Source: Clostridia bacterium UC5.1-1E11
GTDB lineage: Bacteria > Bacillota > Clostridia > Oscillospirales > Acutalibacteraceae
Assembly (NCBI GenBank): GCA_001305115.1
Contig: BCAA01000006.1
Location: forward strand, 62,001 to 126,000
Direction of reading: 5' to 3'
Length of the DNA: 64,000 bases
The notes beneath the pieces were generated by a model that saw only the letters and a list, made by a program, of their open reading frames with translations, did no database searches and had not been told where the DNA came from. Shown here piece by piece: positions 19,041 to 29,288 of the stretch. Position 1 is the first letter of the stretch. Every line of letters begins with the position of its first letter. A program made the translations under genes and the position numbers.

Positions 19041-19160
19041 AAAAGCCCCCGGCACACGGGACGCTAAAAGGCGGTATAAACCGCCTTCCCGGACGCTTTG
19101 CGACCGGAGCCAGCACGCCGCAGCGTGCTGGCAAGCGTCCCGCCCATCTGCGGGAGCTTT
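19041..19160 (-). ncRNA. branched structured RNA ending in a terminator, 3' of the GGGtGRT gene
   Basis: On the minus strand, AAAGCTCCCG (19151-19160) pairs with CGGGGGCTTT (about 19042-19051), followed by a T tract. Inside are GGGACGC/GCGTCCC (19135-19141 with 19058-19064), a perfect 10-base hairpin GCCAGCACGC (19109-19132) and AAGGCGG/CCGCCTT (19068-19087). The layout is a multi-branched element closed by a terminal stem. It is at least the operon's terminator. Confidence 0.65.
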
Positions 19161-19224
19161 GAACATTTTTTATATTACTCTCTCAATCAGGCTTGCCGGG
19201 CTATCTGGCAACCCGATTGTCCAA

Positions 19225-20232
19225 TTATTTGCAGGCCTCATATACGGCAACTGCACATGCCACAGTCGCACCAACCATCGGGTTGTTGCCCATTCCGATC
19301 AAGCCCATCATCTCGACGTGCGCCGGAACAGAAGAAGAACCTGCGAACTGTGCATCGCCATGCATACGGCCCATAGAGTCGGTCAAGCCATAGGAAGCCG
19401 GGCCAGCCGCCATATTGTCCGGATGCAGGGTACGGCCTGTGCCACCGCCGGAAGCAACGGAGAAATACGGACGGTTATTCTCGATTGCCCATTTCTTATA
19501 AGTACCAGCAACCAAATGCTGGAAGCGGGTCGGGTTGGTGGAGTTACCGGTGATGGAGACGTCCACACCCTCCTTCTTCATAATCGCAACACCTTCGAGG
19601 ACGTCATTTGCGCCGTAGCACTTGACTGCCGCACGCTCGCCCTCGGAGAATGCCTTTTCCTCCACAACGGTCAACTCGTCGTTGAAGAAGTCGTAATCGG
19701 TCTTCACATAGGTGAAACCATTGATTCTGGAAATGATGTATGCAGCATCCTTGCCCAAGCCATTCAGGATAATGCGGAGCGGCTCTTTACGGGCACGGTT
19801 TGCCGTCTTGGCAATGCCGATTGCACCTTCTGCCGCAGCAAAGGACTCGTGACCCGCGAGGAATGCAAAGCACTTGGTTTCGTCGCGGAGCAACCGTGCG
19901 CCCAAGTTGCCGTGGCCCAGACCAACCTTACGGTTCTCTGCAACAGAACCCGGGATGCAGAATGCCTGCAAGCCAATGCCGATTGACTCTGCAGCATCTG
20001 CGGCGGAAGCGCAACCCTTCTTCAGAGCAACTGCGCAACCCAATGTATACGCCCAGCTGGCGTTCTCAAACGCAATGGGCTGTACACCCTTGACAATTTT
20101 ATCCACATCGATTCCTTTGCTCAGGCAAAGGTCGCGCGCATCTTCGAGGCTGGCAAGGCCATACTCGGCAAGGCACTTTTCGATTTTGGGCATTCTTCTT
20201 TCTTTACCTTCAAACTTGACATCGTTAGCCAT
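19225..20232 (-). CDS. GGGtGRT protein
   Basis: A 335-residue cytoplasmic protein named for the glycine-rich motif seen here as SGGGTGRTLHPDN near residue 280. The start at 20232 has AAAGGAGG upstream. Members of this family lie next to an IscU/NifU-like scaffold, as here with an 89-base gap. The biochemical role is not known. The sequence has several Cys residues (CLAEYG, LCLSKG, YGANDV region). The pair probably handles iron-sulfur clusters; this is inferred from the neighbour. Confidence 0.88.
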   Translation of the reverse strand: MANDVKFEGKERRMPKIEKCLAEYGLASLEDARDLCLSKGIDVDKIVKGVQPIAFENASWAYTLGCAVALKKGCASAADAAESIGIGLQAFCIPGSVAENRKVGLGHGNLGARLLRDETKCFAFLAGHESFAAAEGAIGIAKTANRARKEPLRIILNGLGKDAAYIISRINGFTYVKTDYDFFNDELTVVEEKAFSEGERAAVKCYGANDVLEGVAIMKKEGVDVSITGNSTNPTRFQHLVAGTYKKWAIENNRPYFSVASGGGTGRTLHPDNMAAGPASYGLTDSMGRMHGDAQFAGSSSVPAHVEMMGLIGMGNNPMVGATVACAVAVYEACK

Positions 20233-20321
20233 GTAAGTTGTCCTCCTTTATTCTGCTTTCTTCAGCGATCCCCCAGTTGGGATACGCCTGATTTGGAAAG
20301 TTCGGTATGTTCCCTGCCGAA

Positions 20322-21014
20322 TTATTCTTCACGCGGATCGATGTACTTCGCCGCGCCGTCAAAGCGGCCATATTGGCCGATATTCTGCTCATAAGCAGTC
20401 TTCGGGTCCACACCGTGGCGGATATCTTCCATCATCTTGCCAAGTTTGACAAACTGATAGCCGATGACCTCATTGTTTTCGTCCAGAGCGGTCTTGAGAA
20501 CATAGCCTTCGGCCATCTCCATGTAGCGGACGCCCTTTGCACCCGTGCTGAACATAGTGCCAACCTGGGAACGCAGGCCCTTGCCCAAGTCTTCCAGGCT
20601 TGCGCCGATCGGCAAACCATCCTCGGAGAACGCGGTCTGGCTGCGGCCATAGGCCAGCTGCTTAAATATCTCGCGCATTGCGACGTTGATTGCATCGCAA
20701 ACGAGGTCGGTATTCAAGCACTCCAACAGAGTCTTACCCGGGAGAATTTCTGCTGCCATAGCGGCAGAATGGGTCATGCCGGAGCAGCCCAGGGTTTCCA
20801 CCAAAGCCTCCTGCACAATGCCATCTTTTACATTCAGGGTCAATTTGCAAGCGCCCTGCTGCGGTGCACACCAGCCCACACCATGGGACAGGCCGGAGAT
20901 GTCTTTGATCTCGTAGGCTTTTACCCACTTGCCCTCCTCCGGGATGGGTGCGGGACCGTGATGGGGACCTTTGGCTACAGGACACATGTTTTCCACTTCA
21001 TGGGAATAATTCAT
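20322..21014 (-). CDS. NifU/IscU-like iron-sulfur cluster scaffold protein
   Basis: About 230 residues from ATG 21014, eight bases after AAAGGAG. Cysteines expected of the scaffold are in GWCAPQQGACKL, LGCSGMTHS and TDLVCDAI. It is longer than IscU (about 130) and has a C-terminal extension, KGVRYMEMAEGYVLKT. It is first in a two-gene unit with the GGGtGRT protein. Cluster assembly is its likely role; the client is unknown. Confidence 0.85.
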   Translation of the reverse strand: MNYSHEVENMCPVAKGPHHGPAPIPEEGKWVKAYEIKDISGLSHGVGWCAPQQGACKLTLNVKDGIVQEALVETLGCSGMTHSAAMAAEILPGKTLLECLNTDLVCDAINVAMREIFKQLAYGRSQTAFSEDGLPIGASLEDLGKGLRSQVGTMFSTGAKGVRYMEMAEGYVLKTALDENNEVIGYQFVKLGKMMEDIRHGVDPKTAYEQNIGQYGRFDGAAKYIDPREE

Positions 21015-21700
21015 ATCGGTACTCCTTTCGGTTTCAAGTTTCCTTGGTTTAACCACCATACATGTTGATTATAGGCCATTTTCCGAATTTTAGCAAGAGT
21101 TTGTCCAGGCAAAATTACAGGAAATCCCTCTCGATTTTCCTTGCTTTTCGGGAAACTCTGGAAAGTGGACAGCCTGCTTTTTATACAGTGCCTTTCGATC
21201 AAAAACAATTGTACCGTTCTGGTAAACACAGGCCATAGGTAAAGACCTCTCAATGTAGGAAATCCTCCTTTCCAATCAGCTGTAACAGAGTTCTTGCCAA
21301 AACAAGTTCATTGAGCGGGGCTGATTCTCTCACTGGCCGCCATTGGATCCGTGAGAGAATCAGCTGAATCAAACTTATTTCAAACGAACACAATACCAAT
21401 AAAATATACCATCTCAAATATCCACTGGAAATCCACCGTCAGAAACGATTCGACCTGTTTGTTCATGTACCCCAGGATAAAGCAGAATCCAAGCAATCGC
21501 TCTATCGATGGAACCGCTCAAAGGGTTCTGCCAGGTCAAGAGGGGTTCCTTCTATATTGTGTAGGGAAAACCGTACCAAAAGGCTGCTCGGAAGACGCCC
21601 AAAATTGCAAAGAGCATATCTAGCCTTCCTCTTTTCCGATTTTTGCGCAAATTGTTTGGTTTTCTCTTGGCAGATTCATAATTAATTTACATTTATCTTA
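21015..21700. other. intergenic region between the scaffold operon and hrcA
   Basis: About 690 bases with no credible gene. It contains one long inverted repeat: GCTGATTCTCTCAC at 21320-21333 with its exact complement at 21351-21364 around a 17-base loop. Short open frames lack ribosome binding sites. Confidence 0.65.
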
Positions 21701-21729
21701 TTGACAATCGGGCAAAGTAATGATAAATT
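21701..21729 (+). promoter_or_regulatory. promoter of the hrcA-grpE-dnaK-dnaJ operon
   Basis: TTGACA at 21701-21706 and TAAATT at 21724-21729, 17 bases apart, immediately upstream of CIRCE. Confidence 0.8.
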
Positions 21730-21740
21730 AATAACTAGAG

Positions 21741-21767
21741 TTAGCACTCGATCTAAAAGAGTGCTAA
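21741..21767. promoter_or_regulatory. CIRCE operator (HrcA binding site)
   Basis: TTAGCACTC (21741-21749), nine bases, GAGTGCTAA (21759-21767): exact match to the CIRCE consensus. HrcA should repress this operon and release it on heat shock. Confidence 0.97.
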
Positions 21768-21798
21768 AACTAAAACCTAAATAAAAGAGGTGGGAAGG

Positions 21799-22828
21799 TT
21801 GGAACTCAGCGAACGGAAGAAAAAATCCTGGCAGCAGTCGTCGAATTGTATGTTTCTACCGGCGAGCCAGTCGGTTCAAAGGCGCTTTGTGACAACCTAG
21901 ACTTTGCGGTCTCTTCTGCCACTGTTCGCAACGAAATGAGCGATTTGGCCGAAATGGGACTTTTGGACCAACCGCACACCTCGGCGGGCAGAGTGCCCAC
22001 ACAGATGGGGTATCGAGTTTATATCGACACCCTGATGAAAAGAAAGCCCGTCACCCGCGAGGAGAAGCGTTTCCTGGACAGCCAGCTGCTCTCCAGCGCC
22101 TATGACCCAGAAAAGTTGCTGGACGGCGTCTCCAGAGTTCTGGCAGCCGCTACGCGGTTTGCCGCAGTGTCAACTACACCGAGCGGGCGTGGCGCCAATA
22201 TCCGCGCGATCCAGTTCGTACAGACGAGTCGCCGGACAGCGATGGTTATTTTGATGACCTCTGCTGGGACCATGAAAACGCGCGTATTCCATTGCGATTT
22301 TGATCTGTCCCAAGAAATCTTACGGGTGTTTTTCCGGGTGTTCAATGAGCGGTTGGCTGGAATGCCCGTTTCAGAGGTACGCCCGCCTTTATTCAGAATA
22401 TGGCGGCCTCGATGGGAGAAATGGCGATCCTGATGTCCTCTGCGTTCATGGCCGTTCTCGATGTTGCTCGGGATTCCATGCAGGCGGAAATCTGTATGGA
22501 GGGACAGACGAATCTCCTTTTTTATCCAGAACTTTCCCTTACGGCGCGCCGGATGATGGATTTTTTGGCACGGGCGGATGAATTGAACCGTCTGTTGGAA
22601 CAGCGGAGCAAGAGTGTGAAGGTACTGATCGGCGATGAGACCGGCCGGCCGGAATTGAAAGATTCCAGTGTGGTGATCTCCCGCTATACCGTTGGAGGCA
22701 AAGATGCCGGTGCGCTGGCGATCATCGGTCCCATGCGCATGAATTATGCGAAGGTGATCTCCCACATGGAGTATCTATCCGATGCAGTGGGAAAAATGCT
22801 TACCGAATTGATGGATTATAATGCTTAA
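21799..22828 (+). CDS. hrcA: heat-inducible transcription repressor, two frameshifts
   Basis: The repressor that binds CIRCE with help from GroEL. The start is TTG 21799 with GAGGTGGG upstream. The sequence LELSERK is typical of the N-terminus, followed by the winged helix (SSATVRNEMSDLAEMGLL, TSAGRVPT). Breaks: A6 at 21820-21825 lacks one base, and a base is missing near 22382-22386 (restoring RPAFIQNMAAS). The last part (VLIGDETG, SRYTVGGKDAGALAIIGPMRMNY) matches HrcA. Full length would be about 343. It is first in the operon. Confidence 0.93.
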
Positions 22829-22879
22829 TCATGATAGAGCGCAAAAGGCGCAATTTAAAACGAAGGAGGGTCCGGGCAG

Positions 22880-23476
22880 TTGAATACGGAGGAAAAGAAT
22901 CCGCAGACAGAGGCCGGAACTGAACCGCAGGCGAGCGCGGAGCCGGAGGCTTCCGAACAAGCGGAAAAGGCAGACAAAAAGGACAAAGGAGGCTTTGGCG
23001 GCAAAAAGGCCAAAGCAGAGAAAGAAGCGATGCAGAAAAAGCTTGAAGAAGCAGAGGAGGCCCTGAAAAAGCAAAAAGATCAATTTTTGCGCACCGCAGC
23101 GGAATATGACAATTTCCGCAAGCGGACCGAGCGTGAAAAAGCGGCGATTTATTCCGACGCGACAGCCGCAGCGGTGCTGGAATTTCTGCCGGTGGCAGAC
23201 AATCTGGAGCGCGCGCTCGAGCAACAGGAGTGCAGTGTCGAAGATCTGCGCAAGGGCGTTGAAATGGTCCAGACACAGCTGAAAAGGGCACTGGAAAAGC
23301 TAGGCGTGGCCGAGATGGGCGTCGCAGGGGAGGCGTTCAACCCGGAGTTACACAATGCTGTATCGCACATCGATGACGAGAGCGCAGCGGAAAATGTGGT
23401 CGCACAGGTTTATCAGAAGGGATATAAGATCGGCGACAAAGTCGTCCGGCATGCAACGGTCGTGGTTGCAAACTGA
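22880..23476 (+). CDS. grpE: GrpE nucleotide exchange factor
   Basis: Releases ADP from DnaK. It is 198 residues, starting at TTG 22880, nine bases after AAGGAGG. The first 60 or so residues are acidic and Ala/Glu/Lys-rich, followed by a long coiled coil (EALKKQKDQFLRTAAEYDNF, RKRTEREK). The C-terminal beta domain holds VAGEAFNPELHNAV and GYKIGDKVVRHATV. It lies 51 bases after hrcA and 80 before dnaK. Confidence 0.95.
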   Translation: MNTEEKNPQTEAGTEPQASAEPEASEQAEKADKKDKGGFGGKKAKAEKEAMQKKLEEAEEALKKQKDQFLRTAAEYDNFRKRTEREKAAIYSDATAAAVLEFLPVADNLERALEQQECSVEDLRKGVEMVQTQLKRALEKLGVAEMGVAGEAFNPELHNAVSHIDDESAAENVVAQVYQKGYKIGDKVVRHATVVVAN

Positions 23477-23556
23477 GCGGTTCGCCATCCCGCAATCCCC
23501 CTTCCAAATATAAATTACTGACGAAAACAACCGAATCAAAACTGGAGGTATAGATT

Positions 23557-25401
23557 ATGAGTAAGACAATTGGTATTGACCTTGGTACAACAAATTCCTG
23601 CGTAGCCGTAATTGAGGGCGGCGAGCCGGTCGTAATTGCCAACGCAGAAGGGGCGCGTACAACGCCGTCCGTAGTGGCATTCTCCAAAACTGGCGAGCGC
23701 ATGGTGGGTCAGGTGGCAAAGCGCCAAGCGATCACGAATCCAGACCGCACCATTTCTTCCATCAAGAGAGAGATGGGTTCCAACTATAAAGTGGCTATCG
23801 ACGACAAGAGCTACACCCCGCAGGAAATTTCTGCAATGATTTTGCAAAAGCTGAAGGCAGATGCAGAGGCCTATCTGGGCGAAACGGTCACCTCTGCGGT
23901 TATCACTGTTCCGGCATACTTCACCGACGCACAGCGTCAGGCTACAAAAGATGCCGGCAAGATTGCCGGTCTTGATGTAAAGCGCATTATCAATGAACCG
24001 ACCGCAGCTGCTCTGTCCTATGGCATCGACAAGGGCGAAGAGCAGAAGATCATGGTGTATGACCTCGGCGGCGGTACATTCGACGTTTCCATCATCGAGA
24101 TGGGCGACGGTGTTCAGGAGGTTCTTGCAACTGCTGGCAACAACCGTTTGGGCGGCGACGATTTTGATAAGCGCATCATCGATTGGATGGTCAGCTCCTT
24201 TAAACAGGAGAGCGGAATTGATCTCTCCGGCGACAAGATGGCGATGCAGAGACTGAAGGAAGCGGCAGAAAAGGCAAAGATCGAACTGTCCGGCATGACT
24301 TCGAGCCAAATCAACCTGCCGTTTATCACCGCCGATGCCACCGGTCCAAAGCATCTCGATATGACGTTGACCCGCGCAAAGTTCAATGAACTGACCGCTG
24401 ACCTCGTAGAAAAGACCATTGGCCCGGTTCGTCAGGCTATGCAGGACGCCGGTTTGCAGTTCAGCCAGATCAGCAAGGTTCTGCTCGTCGGCGGTTCTTC
24501 CAGAATCCCGGCTGTTCAGGAAGAGGTTAAGAAGCTGACTGGCAAGGAGCCGTTCAAGGGCATCAACCCGGATGAATGCGTTGCCATTGGCGCTGCATTG
24601 CAGGCAGGCGTGCTCGGCGGCGAAGTCGAAGGCCTGTTGTTGCTGGATGTCACGCCCCTGTCCCTCGGCGTTGAGACCATGGGCGGCGTCATGACGAAGG
24701 TAATCGAGCGCAATACCACCATCCCGACTAAGAAGAGCCAGATCTTCTCCACGGCTGCGGATGGCCAGACACAGGTCGAAGTCAACGTACTGCAGGGTGA
24801 ACGTGAATTCGCGCGCGATAACAAGCAGTTGGGGCTGTTCAAGTTGGACGGCATTGCACCTGCACCGCGCGGCATCCCCCAGATCGAGGTCACGTTCGAC
24901 ATCGATGCAAACGGCATCGTCAACGTTTCTGCAAAGGACCTTGCAACCGGCAAAGAGCAGCACATCACGATTTCTTCCAGTTCCAATATGAGCAAGGACG
25001 ACATCGACAAGGCGGTCAAGGATGCGGAAAAGTATGCCGCAGAGGATAAAAAGCGCCGCGAAGAGGTCGATACAAAGAACGAGGCGGAGAATCTCTGCTA
25101 CTCGGTCGAAAAACTGATAAAGGACAGCGGCGATAAGATGGACGCCTCTGACAAGAGCGACCTGGAAGCAAAGTCCAATGCGCTGAAGCAGGCGGTTTCC
25201 GGCAATGATGTCGCGGACATCAAGAGCCGTACAGAAGAACTGCAAAAAGCTTTGTATGCCGTTTCCGAAAAGCTGTATAAGGCAGCTGCACCGCAAGGCG
25301 GCCAGCCGGCAGATAATGCGGGGGCCCCGGCGCAGGATACAAACGGCAATCCGGTCTATGACGCAGAGTACAAGGACGTCGATGACAACAACAATAAATA
25401 A
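23557..25401 (+). CDS. dnaK: Hsp70 chaperone DnaK
   Basis: An ATP-driven chaperone of 614 residues, intact. The ATPase domain begins [13 protein letters not shown] and contains [11 protein letters not shown], with the linker region and [18 protein letters not shown] opening the substrate domain. The C-terminal lid ends in a Gly/Pro/Ala-rich tail. GGAGG lies upstream of ATG 23557. Partner genes grpE and dnaJ flank it. A hairpin follows before dnaJ. Confidence 0.98.
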   Translation: MSKTIGIDLGTTNSCVAVIEGGEPVVIANAEGARTTPSVVAFSKTGERMVGQVAKRQAITNPDRTISSIKREMGSNYKVAIDDKSYTPQEISAMILQKLKADAEAYLGETVTSAVITVPAYFTDAQRQATKDAGKIAGLDVKRIINEPTAAALSYGIDKGEEQKIMVYDLGGGTFDVSIIEMGDGVQEVLATAGNNRLGGDDFDKRIIDWMVSSFKQESGIDLSGDKMAMQRLKEAAEKAKIELSGMTSSQINLPFITADATGPKHLDMTLTRAKFNELTADLVEKTIGPVRQAMQDAGLQFSQISKVLLVGGSSRIPAVQEEVKKLTGKEPFKGINPDECVAIGAALQAGVLGGEVEGLLLLDVTPLSLGVETMGGVMTKVIERNTTIPTKKSQIFSTAADGQTQVEVNVLQGEREFARDNKQLGLFKLDGIAPAPRGIPQIEVTFDIDANGIVNVSAKDLATGKEQHITISSSSNMSKDDIDKAVKDAEKYAAEDKKRREEVDTKNEAENLCYSVEKLIKDSGDKMDASDKSDLEAKSNALKQAVSGNDVADIKSRTEELQKALYAVSEKLYKAAAPQGGQPADNAGAPAQDTNGNPVYDAEYKDVDDNNNK

Positions 25402-25450
25402 ACTTTCGGGCGTACTGCATGGCAGTATTCGTTCCTGATAAACGATGGTA

Positions 25451-25488
25451 AGGCTGTTGTGGGTGTGGATGATACCCACAACAGCTTT
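25451..25488 (+). terminator. hairpin between dnaK and dnaJ
   Basis: GCTGTTGTGGGT and ACCCACAACAGC pair perfectly around a nine-base loop, followed by TTTC. The T tract is weak, so it may attenuate transcription or protect the upstream message rather than stop it. Confidence 0.6.
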
Positions 25489-25653
25489 CACCCGTAAAAT
25501 GGCGAAGTGGATTTTCTCTAAAAGTGATTTACAACAGGCGGAAAACCTGATAGGATAGAGAACGCGGCTGTGCCGCATAAAAATGAGAGTTCGCGTGGGC
25601 AGAGATTTCCAGACAGAGCTGAGGCGGCTTGCGCATTTGTAGGAGTGATAGGT

Positions 25654-26800
25654 GTGGCCGATAAAAGGGATTTTTATGAAGTGATGGGTGTGCCAAAGAA
25701 CGCCACCGAAGACGAAAATAAAAAAAGCCTACCGCAAATTGGCAAAAAATATCACCCGGATCTCAATCCGGGGGACAAAGAGGCGGAGGCAAAATTTAAA
25801 GAAGTCAATGAGGCGTATGAGGTACTCTCGGACAAAGATAAAAGGGCCCGGTACGACCAGTTCGGCCATGCCGGGGTGGACCCCAACTTCGGTGGCGGTG
25901 CAGGCGGCAGCCCGTTCACCGGCGACATCGACTTGGGGGATATTTTCAACAGCTTTTTGGCGGCTTTGGCGGCGGCGCGCGCCGTGCCAATCCAAATGCG
26001 CCGCGCCGCGGCAGCGATACGGAGGGAGTCGTCAACATCAGCTTCGAGGAAGCTGCAAAAGGTTGTAAAAAACCATATCCTTCAACAAAATTGAGTCGTG
26101 TCCGGACTGCGGCGGCACAGGCGCCGCGAAGGGAACCAGTCCAGCATCCTGCCCTCAGTGTGGCGGCTCGGGACAAGTACGTATCAACCAGCGTACGCCG
26201 TTTGGCGTGGTACAGACCGCGCGGACCTGTGACCGCTGCGGCGGTACTGGCCGCGTGATCGAATCTCCCTGCCACACTTGCAACGGCAGCGGACGCGTGC
26301 GCAAACAAAAGACGATTGAGATCAACATCCCTGCCGGTGTTGACAATGACCAGATGCTCAATGTTTCCGGACAAGGCAATGCAGGTGCAAACGGCGGCCC
26401 TAGCGGCGATTTACATGTCTATGTAAATGTGCGGCCGCATCCGATCTTTGAGCGCCGCGGGGACGATGTATGGTGTGAAATGCCGATCACATTTACGCAA
26501 GCGGCACTCGGTGCTGAGGTAACCGTACCGACCATTGACGGACGTGTAAGTTACCAAGTGCGTGAGGGCACACAACCCGGGGATGTGTTTAAACTCAAAG
26601 GAAAGGGAATCCCCCATATCAACGGCAGGGGCCGGGGAGATCAATATGTCCGGATGACCATCGAAGTCCCCAAAAATCTCTCTCAAAAGCAGAAGCAACT
26701 TTTACAAGAATTTGATAGCTGCGCGGAAGAGAAAAACTACCAAAAACGCAAAGGCTTTTTCGACAAAATTAAAGAGATGTTCGACGATAAAAAAGCATAA
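25654..26800 (+). CDS. dnaJ: Hsp40 co-chaperone DnaJ, four indels
   Basis: Stimulates DnaK. GTG 25654 follows AGGAG. The J domain reads [12 protein letters not shown] ... [12 protein letters not shown]. Between, an extra base near 25718-25727 and a missing base in A6 25744-25749 cancel each other and scramble about ten residues before HPD. Further single-base losses lie in T5 25954-25958 (Gly-rich region) and A6 26067-26072. Beyond them all four zinc motifs are present (CPDCGG, CPQCGG, CDRCGG, CHTCNG), then the C-terminal domains. About 382 residues if repaired. Confidence 0.93.
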
Positions 26801-26804
26801 CCGG

Positions 26805-26844
26805 ACCAGGACAGGGCCTCTTTGTCCCCTGTCCTGGTTTTGTT
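26805..26844 (+). terminator. terminator of the heat-shock operon
   Basis: CCAGGACAGGG pairs with CCCTGTCCTGG around a short loop, followed by TTTTGTT, right after the dnaJ stop. Confidence 0.88.
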
Positions 26845-27049
26845 CTATTCAAGAGGATGGATAAAAGAGTCGCTCCTACAAGGATTGATTCCAAGTAAAT
26901 GCATCGGCTTTCCATTGTTTCCTTTCCTCAGCAGGCAGATTCTTTGATTAAAGAGTGTACCGCTCTTCCAAAGTATTGGATTCTTCTCAAAATAGTGAGA
27001 CCACAGCAAGGGATCGTACTCACCAGAACCATGGAGAAAAGAGGTCCAT

Positions 27050-27799
27050 ATGGATACAGAGTTTATAAATTTAACATCCGAAAACCTATTACACGAGCAT
27101 TTGTGCTGTATCATTCGCAGCAGGAAGCCCCATCCGGGGGTGGAAGCAAAGAGACAATGGCTTTCAGACCGGCTTCCAGAGGGTCATGTCTTTCGGAAGT
27201 TGAACGAAAAGGCAACCGTCTTTATCGAATATGCGCCTCTCGAAACCGCTTGGGTTCCTGTAGTTGGCGACAACTACTATTACCTATATTGCTTGTGGGT
27301 TTCTGGCAACTACAAAGGAAAAGGGTATGGGAAGGCGCTGATGGAGTATTGTTTCGCGGATGCCAAAGAGAAGGGAAAATCCGGCATTTGTATGCTTGGC
27401 GCAAAAAGGCAAAAGCCCTGGCTTTCCGATCAAGCATTTGCAAAAGAATTTGGCTTTGAGTGCGTTGATACGGCCGATCCAGGCTATGAACTGCTTGCGT
27501 GTTCTTTTGATGGAACAACACCGCGATTCGCCCCAAATGCAAAAATTGGGAAAATTGCAAATCAGGAATTAACCATTTACTATGATATGCAGTGTCCCTA
27601 TATCCATCAAAGCGTGGAGACCATTCGGCAGTACTGCGCAGCGAATGACGTACCTGTATCGTTTATTCAGGTCGATACATTACAAAAAGCAAAGGAATTG
27701 CCCTGTGTATTCAATAATTGGGCCGTGTTTTATAAAGGAAATTTCGAGACCGTGAACCTGCTGGACGTAGCCTATTTAAAGAGAATCCTCAAGAAGTAA
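27050..27799 (+). CDS. GNAT N-acetyltransferase with YoaP C-terminal domain
   Basis: 249 residues. The N-terminal GNAT fold carries the acetyl-CoA loop GNYKGKGYGKALMEYC near residue 95. The C-terminal 80 residues (ELTIYYDMQCPYIHQS, VSFIQVDTLQKAKELP, FNNWAVFYKGNF) match the thioredoxin-like YoaP domain seen in Bacillus YoaP. The substrate is unknown. It stands alone between two terminators. ATG 27050 is preceded by GAAAAGAGG. No odd features. Confidence 0.85.
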   Translation: MDTEFINLTSENLLHEHLCCIIRSRKPHPGVEAKRQWLSDRLPEGHVFRKLNEKATVFIEYAPLETAWVPVVGDNYYYLYCLWVSGNYKGKGYGKALMEYCFADAKEKGKSGICMLGAKRQKPWLSDQAFAKEFGFECVDTADPGYELLACSFDGTTPRFAPNAKIGKIANQELTIYYDMQCPYIHQSVETIRQYCAANDVPVSFIQVDTLQKAKELPCVFNNWAVFYKGNFETVNLLDVAYLKRILKK

Positions 27800-28171
27800 A
27801 CAGACGGTTTGGCGGTTCCCCAAGAAAGCAAGGCGTCTGATAAAATCGGTACAGAGGGAAACCCTAAATTGTCTAAAAAAGGCCCTGCATCCAGTGTTCT
27901 ACACCGGATGCAGGGCCTTTTCTTCTCTTCCACTTTCCATCATCCAAAAGATTTAAAAATCTCAGGATGAACGAATGATCCGCTGTATAACAGGCGATAT
28001 GCCCATTTTCCAATCGCCAAAGGGTGTATCATTGGCCTGAACAATCAAACAAGCATCCGAAATTACCGCCAAAAGGACTCCCTCAATTGGAACGCTCTCC
28101 TTTTAAAGTTCCCATACAAAAAGGACATACGCCAACAACAGAATATTCTATTTGTATTATTATATATAATA
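27800..28171. other. intergenic region after the acetyltransferase
   Basis: Holds the bidirectional terminator at 27875-27925 and an AT-rich stretch around 28140-28190. A 36-codon minus-strand frame at 27962-28072 (TTG start with GAGGGAG) is noted but not called. Confidence 0.5.
27875..27925. terminator. bidirectional terminator
   Basis: GGCCCTGCATCC pairs with GGATGCAGGGCC (one offset in the loop), with A6 on the left and T4 on the right. Confidence 0.85.
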
Positions 28172-29288
28172 TTACGATTCGTATAAAATCTTTGCAAGCA
28201 GAGCATTCGAAACTAAAAAACCTTTTCGGGTAAATCGGAACCCTCCCGGCCAACATTCTGTCAGACCTGCATGTGCATAGTTCTGCGCACTGCGTTTCCA
28301 ATGCGTTGGGAGGGAAATTCCAAAGCGTGCGCTGTATTTTTGATCCTGCAATCCCTCTGTTAATCGGAGTGCCAACATGGCGTATTCTTTCGGACTCCCC
28401 GCAGGTATCTCGCGTCTACGTCCTCTATGGGCGGCTGTCCAGCTAAAAATGCGCGAAGATCGCGCGTTTCATAAAAACGCCTTCCACTTAGAAAGGAGTG
28501 TGCTGCAGGGCCAAGTCCCAGATATTCTTCACAATGCCAATATTTCAGATTGTGACGGCTCTCAAAGCCCGGCTTGGCAAAATTGGAGATTTCGTATTGT
28601 CTTAAACCATGCCGCTCCAATTCGTCACAGACCGCTTCATACAGAGTACATGCCTCTTCTTCGTCCGGCAATTGCAGCTGCTCTCTGCGCTGATAAAAGG
28701 CCGTGTTTGGCTCAATTTTCAGGAGGTAGGCCGACACATGCGGCACTCCTAACTCGGCACAAACGGCCGCCGAACGCTTGGCGCTTTCCACCGTTTGGCC
28801 AGGGATACCAAGCATTAGATCCAGGGAAAGGTTGTCGATGCCTACTCTACGCGCAGTCTCTACAGCCTGTACCACCTGTGCAAACGTGTGCCGCCTGCCC
28901 AAGAGCTTGAGTTCCCGGTCATCCGCCGACTGCATCCCGATCGATAGGCGATTGCCCCCTCTGCCCGAAAGCCCTGTAAAAAATCGTCCAGGTCGATACC
29001 GGGATTGACCTCTGCGGTTATCTCCGCATCCTGTAAGCCAAAGGAAATTTTCGCTTGTTTTATCAGACGCGCTATCCGGGTTCCCCTCAATAAACTGGGC
29101 GTGCCTCCCCCAAAATAGAGAGTGTCCGCCAAACGGCCTAATTTAAACGAATTGTATTGCATTCTTTTAATCATACAATCCGTATATAAATTTAACCATT
29201 CCTCAGAGGCATGTATGGAATAGAAATCACAATAGGGACATTTCTTTTCACAAAACGGCACATGCAAATACAGCCCAATCTTACTCAT
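28172..29288 (-). CDS. hemW: HemW-type radical SAM heme chaperone, two frameshifts
   Basis: Inserts heme into respiratory proteins; formerly called an HemN-like oxidase. The SAM motif is [10 protein letters not shown] (CX3CX2C) near residue 13, followed by GGGTPSLL. Frame breaks: C5 at 28955-28959 (plus-strand view) lacks a base, restoring RLSIGMQS, and a base is missing near 28385-28387, restoring [12 protein letters not shown]. The C-terminus ([20 protein letters not shown]) is typical. About 373 residues. The ATG overlaps the lepA stop as ATGAGTAA. Confidence 0.92.

Noticed and set aside
23536-25578. A 680-codon open frame on the minus strand opposite dnaK
   Set aside because: Mirror of dnaK; no ribosome binding site and no recognisable protein features.
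27962-28072. 36-codon minus-strand ORF after hemW
   Set aside because: A TTG with GAGGGAG is present, but no conserved feature and no promoter or terminator support it.
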